42,960 nt of DNA from Akkermansia muciniphila (GTDB lineage Bacteria > Verrucomicrobiota > Verrucomicrobiia > Limisphaerales > UBA9464), in NCBI GenBank assembly GCA_945861565.1, contig CAMAUY010000034.1, forward strand, positions 1 through 42,960, written 5' to 3'. The position numbers and the translations under genes are program-made. The notes below the pieces were generated by a model. The model searched no databases and had not been told where the DNA came from. It saw only the letters and a program-made list of their open reading frames with translations. This document shows, in pieces, positions 17,281 to 25,181 of this stretch (positions within the stretch are counted from its first letter, which is position 1; each line of letters starts with the position of its first letter).

Positions 17281-18078
17281 ATGAATATCCTCGACACCAT
17301 CGTTGCCCAGAAGCGCATTGAAATCGCCCGATTGCCCGAGGGACCCGTCGATGCCCATGCCTTGCGGGAGGCACTGCGACGCAGGCCATCCGGAATGAGA
17401 GATTTTTGTCGCGCCCTTGCCAAACCCAACCGAGGGGACATCGGATTGATCGCCGAAGTGAAGAAGGCGTCCCCCAGCGCGGGAATTATTCGCCCGGATT
17501 TTGACGCCGTTCGCATCGCCCAGCAATACCAGGAGGCCGGAGCGAGTTGTCTCTCGGTCCTGACGGATGAGAAATTCTTCCAAGGTTCCCTGGCCTATCT
17601 TCGGGCCATTCGCGAAGCCGTATCGCTGCCGTTGCTGCGAAAAGATTTTATCATCGATGAACGCCAGATTTTAGAAGCAATTGAGTGGGGTGCCGATGCA
17701 ATTCTGCTGATTGTGGCCATACTCTCCGATGAACAACTACAGCATTTCCAGGGGCTCGCCGATGCCGCGGGAGTAACGGCTCTGGTCGAAGTTCACGATG
17801 AAGAGGAACTGGATCGAGCCGTTCGTTTTGGTGCGAGATTGATCGGAATCAACAACCGGAATCTCAAGACGTTCCGCGTAGACCTCGGCACCACCGAGCG
17901 CCTGGCGAGGCGGCTCTCCGATCGTTCCGATTATTTGCTCGTGGCGGAAAGTGGCATTCACACCCGGGCGGACGTGGTACGGGTCCGTGACGCCGGTGCC
18001 CGCGCAATTCTGGTGGGAGAAGCTCTGATGAAAGCCGAGAACATTGCGGTCCGGGTAGCCGAGTTGATCGGAGATTAG
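17281..18078 (+). CDS. trpC: Indole-3-glycerol phosphate synthase
   Basis: This 265-residue single-domain TrpC closes the indole ring from 1-(2-carboxyphenylamino)-1-deoxyribulose 5-phosphate in tryptophan synthesis. The (beta/alpha)8 barrel motifs appear in order: GLIAEVKKASPSAG (with E59 and K61), CLSVLTDEKFFQGSL, PLLRKDFIIDERQI, DAILLIVAILSD, LVEVHDEEEL, IGINNRNLKTF, LLVAESGIHT and AILVGEALM. The start at 17281 gives the usual MNILDTIVAQK opening. A start at 17260 would overlap prfB by 14 bases and add seven atypical residues. It is the only trp gene in the window, so it is separated from the rest of the pathway. The phosphate-binding end (GEALM) is intact and the enzyme should be functional. 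Confidence 0.95.
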   Translation: MNILDTIVAQKRIEIARLPEGPVDAHALREALRRRPSGMRDFCRALAKPNRGDIGLIAEVKKASPSAGIIRPDFDAVRIAQQYQEAGASCLSVLTDEKFFQGSLAYLRAIREAVSLPLLRKDFIIDERQILEAIEWGADAILLIVAILSDEQLQHFQGLADAAGVTALVEVHDEEELDRAVRFGARLIGINNRNLKTFRVDLGTTERLARRLSDRSDYLLVAESGIHTRADVVRVRDAGARAILVGEALMKAENIAVRVAELIGD

Positions 18079-18121
18079 TCACGTGTTCCTCGGATGGGGG
18101 ATGAACACTTTTTTGGCCTCC

Positions 18122-18150
18122 TTGACTTGTGGCCCTAGGGCCGCAACATC
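18122..18150 (+). promoter_or_regulatory. Possible promoter with a 12-bp palindrome in the spacer, upstream of the kinase
   Basis: TTGACT (18122-18127) is followed after 17 bases by a weak AACATC. The spacer holds the perfect palindrome GGCCCTAGGGCC (18131-18142). The GTG start at 18157 is only six bases after the -10 position, so if this promoter is real the transcript would have almost no leader. Confidence 0.35.
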
Positions 18151-18156
18151 GGCGCT

Positions 18157-19176
18157 GTGACGTTCCCTTTTACAATTAAGAACGACTTCCAGTATGAAGT
18201 TGTCGGCCTAATTTACGAAGGCGGCATGGGTGTGGTCTACGAAGCCCAGCAACAGGGAGCGCGCGGATTTCAGAAGCGAGTGGCGATCAAGGTCGTTCGG
18301 GACAAGTACACCAAACAGAAGGACTTCATCGAAAACTTCATTGGTGAGGCGAAACTGGTGGCGGACCTTATCCATACGAACATTGTCCAGACGTACCACT
18401 TCGGTGAGGCTAAGGGGATCTGGTTTATCACCATGGAATTGATTCGCGGGGTCAACCTCGAACAGTTCACACACCGACTCCATGCGTCCAAGACGGTGCT
18501 CCCGGTTCACCTTGCCGTATTCATCGTCAGTCGGATCGCTCGAGGCTTGGCCTATGCCCATTCCAAGAGTGCCCACGACGGCAAACCACTCGGCATCGTC
18601 CACCGAGATGTCAGTCCGAAGAACATCATGATCGCCTTTGAAGGAGATGTGAAGTTAACGGATTTTGGAATCGCGAAGGCGCGCGGGTTCCTCAAAGATC
18701 AGGAAGGTGAAGTCGTGGCGGGAAAGGCGGACTACATGAGTCCGGAGCAAGCAGATTTCCAGGTTACCGACAAGCGGTCGGACCTTTTTTCCGCTGGCAT
18801 CGTTCTGGCTCAACTCTTGTTGGGGCGGAACATCTTCAACGCGGACAACCCGGAGGAGTCGCGGCGCAGGGTCCTCCGCATGTCGATTCCCGATTTCACG
18901 AAGACCACGCCTGTGCTGGAGCCTCGCTTGAATCAAATCCTGCAAAAGGCACTCGCCCGAAAATTGGAGGATCGTTACCAAACCGCCGAGGAGTTGTTGT
19001 ACGACCTCGAGTTTTTTATCTACCACCGTGGCTACGGCCCAACGAACGAGACGCTTGGAAAGTTTGTTCGGCACTTGTTCGAACAAGATCACACCACCCC
19101 GGCAGCCGATCCGTCGCGCGGCGGCACGATTCTCCTGTCATCCGCCTCGCAGTCAACCAACAGCACTCGGATGTAA
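18157..19176 (+). CDS. Eukaryotic-type Ser/Thr protein kinase, soluble
   Basis: The protein has 339 residues and is nearly all kinase domain. Visible motifs are the glycine loop YEGGMGVVYEA, the ATP-anchoring K45 (VAIKVVRDK), the catalytic loop H149-R-D151 (IVHRDVSPKNIMI), D169-F-G (LTDFGIAKA), the P+1 region AGKADYMSPEQ, and SDLFSAGIVLAQLLLG. All residues needed for phosphotransfer are present. There is no transmembrane helix or sensor domain, only a short tail after about 310 rich in Ser/Thr (LLSSASQSTNSTRM) that could be an autophosphorylation site. It begins at GTG with no obvious ribosome-binding site. Six bases separate it from the amidase gene, so they are likely one transcript. Substrates are unknown. 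Confidence 0.92.
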   Translation: MTFPFTIKNDFQYEVVGLIYEGGMGVVYEAQQQGARGFQKRVAIKVVRDKYTKQKDFIENFIGEAKLVADLIHTNIVQTYHFGEAKGIWFITMELIRGVNLEQFTHRLHASKTVLPVHLAVFIVSRIARGLAYAHSKSAHDGKPLGIVHRDVSPKNIMIAFEGDVKLTDFGIAKARGFLKDQEGEVVAGKADYMSPEQADFQVTDKRSDLFSAGIVLAQLLLGRNIFNADNPEESRRRVLRMSIPDFTKTTPVLEPRLNQILQKALARKLEDRYQTAEELLYDLEFFIYHRGYGPTNETLGKFVRHLFEQDHTTPAADPSRGGTILLSSASQSTNSTRM

Positions 19177-19182
19177 TTTCCA

Positions 19183-20115
19183 ATGCCCTCGCCGAAAATT
19201 CCCGCGACTAACTCCCTGCCGGTGCCCCGCTCCGGGAGCCGGATTGTCCGCTTGGGACTGATCCAGACCGCGGTCGGGCCCGACCCCGCGAAAAACCTCA
19301 AGTGCACGTTGTCGGCCGTGGAACAAGCCGCTCGCGATGGCGCCCAGATCATCTGTACCCAGGAACTTTTCCGTTCCCAATATTTCTGCCAGAATGAAGA
19401 CCATAAATGGTTCGCACTGGCCGAAAGCATTCCCGGCCCGAGCACGGATGCATTCCAGAGGATTGCTCGGAAACACGGTGTTGTCCTAATCGCATCGCTT
19501 TTCGAAAAACGAGCGGCCGGCCTATATCACAACACTGCGGCGATCATCGACGCCGACGGTTCCTTCCTGGGGATCTATCGGAAGATGCACATTCCGGACG
19601 ATCCGCTGTTTTATGAAAAGTTCTATTTCACACCAGGGGATCTCGGCTTCAAAGCGTGGGAAACACGTTTTGCTCGAATTGGAGTTCTGATCTGCTGGGA
19701 CCAATGGTTCCCCGAGGCCGCCCGACTGACAGCCATGCGCGGAGCAGAGATCATTTTTTACCCCACGGCCATCGGTTGGCATCCGTCCGAAAAAGCCGAA
19801 TATGGCACCCACCAGCATCTCGCGTGGGAGACCATTCAGCGGTCCCACGCAGTCGCAAACGGCTGCTACGTTGCTGCCGTGAATCGGATTGGGCTGGAGC
19901 GTCCGATCGGCGGCGATGGCCTTGAATTCTGGGGACAAAGCTTTGTCGCCGGCACTTCGGGGGAAATTCTCGACAAGGCACCGATCAACCAGGAGAAAAA
20001 CCTCATTGTTCCCGTCGACCTAGCGAAAGTGGATGGGACCCGAACGCATTGGCCGTTTCTGCGAGATCGCCGGATTGATGCCTACGGGGATCTGACGCGT
20101 CGTTTCATTGACTAG
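19183..20115 (+). CDS. aguB: N-carbamoylputrescine amidase (nitrilase superfamily)
   Basis: This is a 310-residue member of the carbon-nitrogen hydrolase fold. The catalytic triad is E61 (CTQELFRSQYF), K134 (IYRKMHIPDDPLFYEKFYF) and C171 (VLICWDQWFPEAAR). The IPDDPLFYEKFYF segment and GWHPSEKAEYGTHQHLAWE are characteristic of AguB/CPA enzymes, which hydrolyse N-carbamoylputrescine to putrescine, carbon dioxide and ammonia in the agmatine route of polyamine synthesis. The agmatine deiminase partner (AguA) is not adjacent, which is unusual because the two often sit together. It lies between a kinase and a phosphoesterase on the same strand. The first about 20 residues are a variable leader before the hydrolase core (RIVRLGLIQTAVG). 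Confidence 0.93.
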   Translation: MPSPKIPATNSLPVPRSGSRIVRLGLIQTAVGPDPAKNLKCTLSAVEQAARDGAQIICTQELFRSQYFCQNEDHKWFALAESIPGPSTDAFQRIARKHGVVLIASLFEKRAAGLYHNTAAIIDADGSFLGIYRKMHIPDDPLFYEKFYFTPGDLGFKAWETRFARIGVLICWDQWFPEAARLTAMRGAEIIFYPTAIGWHPSEKAEYGTHQHLAWETIQRSHAVANGCYVAAVNRIGLERPIGGDGLEFWGQSFVAGTSGEILDKAPINQEKNLIVPVDLAKVDGTRTHWPFLRDRRIDAYGDLTRRFID

Positions 20116-20154
20116 GACCTCATTCACCCTCCAAATCTGTCTGGCATCCACTCT

Positions 20155-21129
20155 GTGAGTACCCCGGTTCGTCTGCTCGTTCTGAGCGATGTTCACTATG
20201 CCGGAGCGAGTGAACAGGCCCGCCGCGGGCACGAAGCGCTGGCCATCCGGAATCCCCTGCTCCGCCTCGTAGCTCATTGTTACCGGAAATACGTCTGGCT
20301 GGCCGATCCGTATTCGCACAATCCATTGCTCGATCGCATCGTGGCTGCTGAACCTTGCCCGGATCTCGTCGTGGCCAACGGTGACTTTAATCTCGACACG
20401 CAATTTGTCGGAGTCAGCGACGAAGCGTCCATGGAGAGCGCCCGCGAATGTGTCGATAAACTTCGGGCGGCCTACGGAGACCGGCTACTCCTGACCATTG
20501 GCGATCATGAACTGGGCAAGATGAGCCTGTTCGGAGGCTCGGGAGGTCTGCGGCTGAAAAGCTGGAATCGAACCGTGGGCGAGCTCGGCATCCGTCCGCT
20601 CTGGCATCACACTGCAGGGTCCTGGAATCTGCTTGGCGTCACTTCAACCTTGATCGCTCTGCCGCTTTTTGAGCCCGAGATCCTCCCCGCGGAGAAGGCC
20701 GCATGGGAACGACTCCGCGACTTGCACCTGAAAGAAATCGAACGTTGTTTCGATGCGATTCCAGCAGGAAATCCGATTCTCTTGTGCTGCCACGACCCCA
20801 GCGCTCTGCCGTTTCTTTATTCCCTTCCCTCCGTGAGGAGGCGTCTACCAGACGTGCAAGCAACTCTCCTCGGTCATCTCCATTCGTCCACCGTTTTCGA
20901 TGCCAGCCGCTGGCTTGCGGGCATGCCTTCGATCCGTTTCCTGGGCAATACCGTTCGCCGCCTGAGCACGGCACTCCAGCAAGCCCGGTATTGGAAAGAA
21001 TTTCGCCCCGTGCTGTGTCCATCCCCGAGTGGCATCGAATTGCGCAAGGACGGAGGGTATCTGACCACCGTGCTGGCCGCCGATGTCAGATCCGCGCCTC
21101 AGTTTCAGCAACACCGCCTCATCCGTTGA
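20155..21129 (+). CDS. Metallophosphoesterase
   Basis: The protein has 324 residues and starts at GTG, 39 bases after aguB. The five calcineurin-type motifs are present: LSDVHY (DxH), VVANGDFN (GDxx), IGDHELG in place of the usual GNHE/D, CCHDP and LGHLHS (GHxH). These bind two metal ions for phosphomonoester or diester hydrolysis. The GDHE variant changes an Asn metal ligand to Asp, which may alter metal choice. No signal peptide or membrane helix is seen, so it is probably cytoplasmic. The substrate is unknown. It may be co-transcribed with the kinase and amidase. It ends only 10 bases from the convergent TPR gene, with no visible terminator. Confidence 0.85.
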   Translation: MSTPVRLLVLSDVHYAGASEQARRGHEALAIRNPLLRLVAHCYRKYVWLADPYSHNPLLDRIVAAEPCPDLVVANGDFNLDTQFVGVSDEASMESARECVDKLRAAYGDRLLLTIGDHELGKMSLFGGSGGLRLKSWNRTVGELGIRPLWHHTAGSWNLLGVTSTLIALPLFEPEILPAEKAAWERLRDLHLKEIERCFDAIPAGNPILLCCHDPSALPFLYSLPSVRRRLPDVQATLLGHLHSSTVFDASRWLAGMPSIRFLGNTVRRLSTALQQARYWKEFRPVLCPSPSGIELRKDGGYLTTVLAADVRSAPQFQQHRLIR

Positions 21130-21139
21130 TTCCGCCAGG

Positions 21140-22045
21140 CTATTTCCCCTTCGCCGACCATCCGCGCACCCGTGCGTGAACCCTGGCCACAGTACCCATG
21201 TAATCATTGGAACCTGCCAAGGGCAGGGAATTTTCGATGTGTTCCCGCGCCTTGACGGTGTCGCCGATCGCCTCGAAATAAAGACCCAGGTAAAGCTGGG
21301 CGTAGAATCGCGGGCGGCTCTTTTCGATGTCGGTTCCCTTGACTGCTTCGGCGGCGGTCAATACATCGGCCGCCGTGGCGCGCCCGGCAAACAATCGATG
21401 GACCTCCTTCATCGGAACCCTGCCGTCGTCGGAAATGGAGATCAATTTCGACCGGGCGGCCGGAATCCCCTGCTCGCGGGCAGTGCAAAGAAAATGCCAG
21501 ACGGCATTTTCGACATCCTGCGAGTTGACCGTTTGATGCGACTCGAATTGGGCGCGCCCATCGGCAAACCGTCCGACGTAGTAAAGGGCAATGCCACGCT
21601 GCCAATTCTGCGGCGCATTCCGAGGGTCCAATTCATTTGCCCGGTCGAAGTCCGCCACCGACTCGACCACATTTCCCGCTTGGAACAACGCTACGCCCCG
21701 TTTTTCGTACAGCGCGGCATTACCTGGCTGAAGGCGAATGAGCTGCGACAGGTTGGTCGCCACAGCAAGCGGCTGGCCAAGCGCATCAAAAAGGCGCACG
21801 CGCAGAAGCCATCCCGCCGGGACTTCTGGCGATTCAGACACCACTCGTTGTGACAACATCACCGCCTCCGCCCTATCGCCTCGCTGCCACGCTGCCATCG
21901 CCTGCTCGATCAGGGGCTTGCCGGCTTCATCGGCCGCCGCCATTCGTGGCATGGGCAATCCCAGCAACCATCCGCCCACGACCACGGCCACCCCAAGGGA
22001 TCTGCTCAATCGTGCCACCCGTATTGCAATACCGATTCTTTTCAT
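21140..22045 (-). CDS. TPR-repeat protein, last gene of the hem operon
   Basis: This is a 301-residue exported protein with a long basic and hydrophobic leader (residues about 1-38, GVAVVVGGWLLGLPMPRMAAA). At least three tetratricopeptide repeats lie at about 45-155 (AWQRGDRAEAVMLSQRVV, LSQLIRLQPGNAALYEKRG, ADFDRANELDPRN). A degenerate one follows near 230-280 (AQLYLGLYFEAIGDTVKARE). Its ATG overlaps the hemC stop in the sequence ATGA, so translation is probably coupled to hemC. TPR proteins hold protein partners. A link to haem or envelope assembly is only suggested by the operon. NlpI-type lipoproteins have a similar layout, but no lipobox is seen here. Confidence 0.82.
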   Translation of the reverse strand: MKRIGIAIRVARLSRSLGVAVVVGGWLLGLPMPRMAAADEAGKPLIEQAMAAWQRGDRAEAVMLSQRVVSESPEVPAGWLLRVRLFDALGQPLAVATNLSQLIRLQPGNAALYEKRGVALFQAGNVVESVADFDRANELDPRNAPQNWQRGIALYYVGRFADGRAQFESHQTVNSQDVENAVWHFLCTAREQGIPAARSKLISISDDGRVPMKEVHRLFAGRATAADVLTAAEAVKGTDIEKSRPRFYAQLYLGLYFEAIGDTVKAREHIENSLPLAGSNDYMGTVARVHARVRGWSAKGK

Positions 22046-23091
22046 AATAGCTTCGCCGCTACCGCAACTCCGAGTTCAGCCGCTAAACGCACCGGCCGTC
22101 GATCCTCTGCAAATCGAACCTGGCCCTCCATGAACGCTGCCGCACGCAACTGTAATTGATGGCCGACTACCCGCGCAAAAGCCGCCACCGGACTCTGACA
22201 GCCCCCCCCCATCGCCTTCAAGAACGCACGTTCCGCCAGAATCGAGTGACGGGTATTAAAATGGTCCAGAGCCGCACAAACATCCAGTGCCTTCGAATCC
22301 CCCGTCCGCACCTCCAGACCAACCGCCCCCTGGCCCACCGCTGGCAGCATTTCTTCCGGCTCAAAAACGGTGGCCAACAGGCCCTCAGGAGGAGCCACGA
22401 TCTCCACCCGTCGGGTTGGCGACAATCGGGGATTAACGCGCAGGCGTCCGCCCGGTCCAATCTCGAGGTCGAGACGTTGCAAACCAGCCATCGCCAGGAG
22501 CGTGGCATCAATCTCGAGTTGTTCCCATAGTTTCTGCAGTCGAGTACCAACGTTGCCACGAATCGGAACCACTCGGCAGTCCGGTCGCAAGCACACGGCT
22601 TGGGCCGCTCGCCGATTGCTGCTCGTGGCGATCACCGCTCCCTTCGGCAGCGTCGCCCAGGTAAGGCCCGGCCGAAATCCTTGGACCGGCCGACTGCCCG
22701 GACGCCACTCAGCCTGTGGATCCACCCGCGCGGCCGCATGAGTCAGGTCGCGATAAACCAGCACTTCCCTGACATCCGCCCTCTGTCCAACCCCCCCCAA
22801 TTCAAGCCCCTCGGGCAAGTCCGTCGGAAGATCCTTCAAGCTGTGCACTGCGATATCGACATCCCCATTGAACAACGCCTCCTCCAACTCCTTTGTGAAC
22901 AAGCCTCGCGGCAGTGTTTCCCCGCCAGCCAATGCCGCCGTTTGCAGCTTATCGCCGGTCGTTTTGATTATTTTGATTTCAAACCTCTGATCGCTAAACG
23001 CCGCTCGGGCGGCGGCGATAACCTGGTGCGCCTGCGCCAAAGCAAGTGATGATCCTCGCGTGCCAATGCGCATGGGATCCATTCGGTTCAT
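22042..23091 (-). CDS. hemC: Porphobilinogen deaminase (hydroxymethylbilane synthase)
   Basis: The protein has 349 residues. It polymerises four porphobilinogen units into hydroxymethylbilane. The N-terminal signature is MRIGTRGSSLALAQAHQV, and others are IIKTTGDKL, LFTKELEEAL, DIAVHSLKDLPTDLPEGL and AVGQGAVGLEVR. The dipyrromethane cofactor Cys is C298 in MGGGCQSPVAAF. The start at 23091 overlaps the hemA stop by four bases (ATGA). A longer frame to 23196 lies inside hemA and is not used. A run of nine G bases in the coding strand directly precedes the cofactor Cys, a site prone to slippage or sequencing error. The neighbouring sequence stays in frame, so the gene reads as intact. Confidence 0.95.
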   Translation of the reverse strand: MNRMDPMRIGTRGSSLALAQAHQVIAAARAAFSDQRFEIKIIKTTGDKLQTAALAGGETLPRGLFTKELEEALFNGDVDIAVHSLKDLPTDLPEGLELGGVGQRADVREVLVYRDLTHAAARVDPQAEWRPGSRPVQGFRPGLTWATLPKGAVIATSSNRRAAQAVCLRPDCRVVPIRGNVGTRLQKLWEQLEIDATLLAMAGLQRLDLEIGPGGRLRVNPRLSPTRRVEIVAPPEGLLATVFEPEEMLPAVGQGAVGLEVRTGDSKALDVCAALDHFNTRHSILAERAFLKAMGGGCQSPVAAFARVVGHQLQLRAAAFMEGQVRFAEDRRPVRLAAELGVAVAAKLL

Positions 23092-24155
23092 CGATTTCCC
23101 ACCCAATTCCCCGGCATTGCCTGCCCAGTCACTCGGTCGATATTTTGACGCGATCCGAGGAATTCCCGCACCCTCTGGCGGACAATCTTCTCGCATTGAA
23201 TAAACTCCTGGCTCCGGCGGTACAGATGCTCGTCAGCAATCGTCTGCAAATCATCGACGTCATAGAGAAAGACATCACTCAACTGGTCCACCCGCGGATC
23301 GATGTCGCGTGGCACGGCCAGATCCATCAGGAGAAGCGGGCGGGGCGGACGTTGCTTCAGCAGTCGCTCCAGCTTCGGGCGGTCCAGAATATAATGCGGG
23401 GCACTCGTGCTGCTGATGACGATGTCGATCGCTGCAAACTCTCTTTCCCAATCATCAAATCGGACGGCGCGTCCTCCGAGTTCCAACGCCAGGGCCGCGG
23501 CTCGATCCTCCGATCGATTTGACACCAGTAAACTCCGGGCTCCGCGGCTCTGCAGTGCCCGGGCGGTTTTCTCACTGGTGTCTCCCGCCCCGATAACCAT
23601 CACCCGACACTCCCGAACCGCCGCAAAGAGTTTCTCCGCAAGGTCGACTGCCACCGATCCAATGCTCGTGCTGCCGCGTTGGATGCCGGTCTCCGTCCGG
23701 ACCTGCTTGGCCACCGAGAATGCCTTTTGGAAGGCCTTGTTCAAGACCTTGCCGGCGTGCCCCCCATGCAGCGAGACGTCGTACGCCTTTTTCATCTGCC
23801 CAAGGATTTCAGTTTCGCCCAATACGAGCGAGTCGAGCCCCGCGGCCACCTTGAATAGATGTTCAAGACTCCCAGGCTCACCGTGCGAGTAACTCTCCCC
23901 GGGCGACGAAAAAGCCGACTGACGGTCCGTTTCGAGAAACTGCCGGATCTCGCGTATGGCCTCCGACTCGGCGAGGAGTGAGGAGGCATAGATTTCAACT
24001 CGATTACAGGTCGAGAGAATGACCGCCCCATCGATGCGCCCCACCGCTCGCAGCCTCGCGAGGGCTGAGGGCAGGGCTGATTCCGCGAAGGCAAAACGTT
24101 CGCGTACTTCGACCGGCGATGTGCGATGACTTGTGCCGACAACGACGAATGGCAT
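23088..24155 (-). CDS. hemA: Glutamyl-tRNA reductase
   Basis: The protein has 355 residues and is the first committed enzyme of C5-pathway haem synthesis, reducing glutamyl-tRNA to glutamate-1-semialdehyde. The N-terminal catalytic domain shows VVGTSHRTSPVEVRERFAF and the nucleophile C50 in LSTCNRVEIY. The segment LDSLVLGETEILGQMKKAY follows. The NADPH-binding Rossmann segment is MVIGAGDTSEKTARAL, and after it come LMDLAVPRDIDP and VFLYDVDDL. A C-terminal dimerisation helix follows. The start at 24155 was chosen because it gives the family's usual opening MPFVVVGTSHRTSP, and its A is also the last base of the upstream stop codon (TGATG). The longer frame to 24380 is upstream gene sequence. 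hemC follows with a four-base overlap. Confidence 0.95.
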   Translation of the reverse strand: MPFVVVGTSHRTSPVEVRERFAFAESALPSALARLRAVGRIDGAVILSTCNRVEIYASSLLAESEAIREIRQFLETDRQSAFSSPGESYSHGEPGSLEHLFKVAAGLDSLVLGETEILGQMKKAYDVSLHGGHAGKVLNKAFQKAFSVAKQVRTETGIQRGSTSIGSVAVDLAEKLFAAVRECRVMVIGAGDTSEKTARALQSRGARSLLVSNRSEDRAAALALELGGRAVRFDDWEREFAAIDIVISSTSAPHYILDRPKLERLLKQRPPRPLLLMDLAVPRDIDPRVDQLSDVFLYDVDDLQTIADEHLYRRSQEFIQCEKIVRQRVREFLGSRQNIDRVTGQAMPGNWVGNR

Positions 24156-25042
24156 CAGCGGGGGGGGCGTTGAGCGGCGTTGACCGAATTCATCGACGGT
24201 TTGGGAGCGGCATCGGTCCCCGATCGGTTGTGCAGCCCGGAAAACATCCAAACGCCCCAGAAGGTCAGCATGATGAACGTGAATCCGCCCACGGCCGCCC
24301 AGGCGAGCCGTCGGCCATGTTGGGCGAATTTTCCAGCCGCCGAAACGAGAGCCAGATAGACGAGCCAAGTAAACCCGCAATACACAACGAACGGATCTGC
24401 GGTGAGGTAAGAACCCCGCACGGATTTCAAATAGAGTGAGCCGACGAGCAATCCGACTGAAAGCAAGAAGAACCCGATGCCCAATAGCCTGCGCGTGACC
24501 CGTTCGAGGCGCTGAATGGACGGCATAAACGCCTCGATGGCCCGAGCCTTGTGAAACTTGAGATCATGCGCCTGCACCAGGTACATCACTCCCGCCAGAG
24601 CACTCAGCCCAAACGCTCCATACGCCAGCAGCACCAACGTAGCATGGAGACTTTCCCAGCCATGACCGAAGTGTGGCCGGGCCCCCCGCTGGTCTAGCGC
24701 AGGCATCAGCGCGAAGACTCCCATTCCAAACAACACCGGGGAGGCGAATGCTCCGAGCAAGCGAAGCCGTTGCACCCAACCGATCGCCAGGTAGCTCGCC
24801 ACGATGGTCCAACCAATGAACATGGTCGCCTCAAACAGATTGTTAATCGGACAGCGCTCGAGCGAAAATCCCCGACGAGCCATGGCCGTCGTGTGAAAGG
24901 CGGCTCCGATCCCCAGCAGCAGGTACAACACCCGGTTGTCCTGCCGAAACCCACGTCTCCAGAGCAAGATCGAGTACACCGTGCAAATCCAGTAGAACAG
25001 CACGGCGGTCAGAAAACAGTGACGATCGGTGAACCCGGTCAA
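24155..25042 (-). CDS. HemX/CcsA-like integral membrane protein
   Basis: This is a membrane protein of about 295 residues with roughly eight helices. The conserved early part is AAFHTTAMARRGFSLERCPI followed by NNLFEATMFIGW, as in the cytochrome c assembly (CcsA/CcmC/HemX) family. At the place of the haem-binding WWD motif (WGxxWxWDPKET) this protein reads RGSYLTADPF, so the tryptophans are missing while the DP remains. That suggests a HemX-type role, since HemX in Bacillus is encoded beside hemA and lowers HemA levels, rather than haem delivery. The gene directly precedes hemA, overlapping it by one base. The start is uncertain. A TTG at 25042 gives MTGFTDRHCF, while the open frame runs to an ATG at 25189 that would overlap the divergent sulfatase start. 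Confidence 0.75.
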   Translation of the reverse strand: MTGFTDRHCFLTAVLFYWICTVYSILLWRRGFRQDNRVLYLLLGIGAAFHTTAMARRGFSLERCPINNLFEATMFIGWTIVASYLAIGWVQRLRLLGAFASPVLFGMGVFALMPALDQRGARPHFGHGWESLHATLVLLAYGAFGLSALAGVMYLVQAHDLKFHKARAIEAFMPSIQRLERVTRRLLGIGFFLLSVGLLVGSLYLKSVRGSYLTADPFVVYCGFTWLVYLALVSAAGKFAQHGRRLAWAAVGGFTFIMLTFWGVWMFSGLHNRSGTDAAPKPSMNSVNAAQRPPR

Positions 25043-25181
25043 GGGGCGAGAGACTACTCCACAGGTCGACCCGGGCAAGGCAGGTTTTTCGATAGATTTT
25101 CGCCTTTCGCCATTCAACCCATGGGAGTTTCCCCACGAAACCCGCGTGCAAAGCTGCCGCAGCACTGCCACGCTCGTCCCC

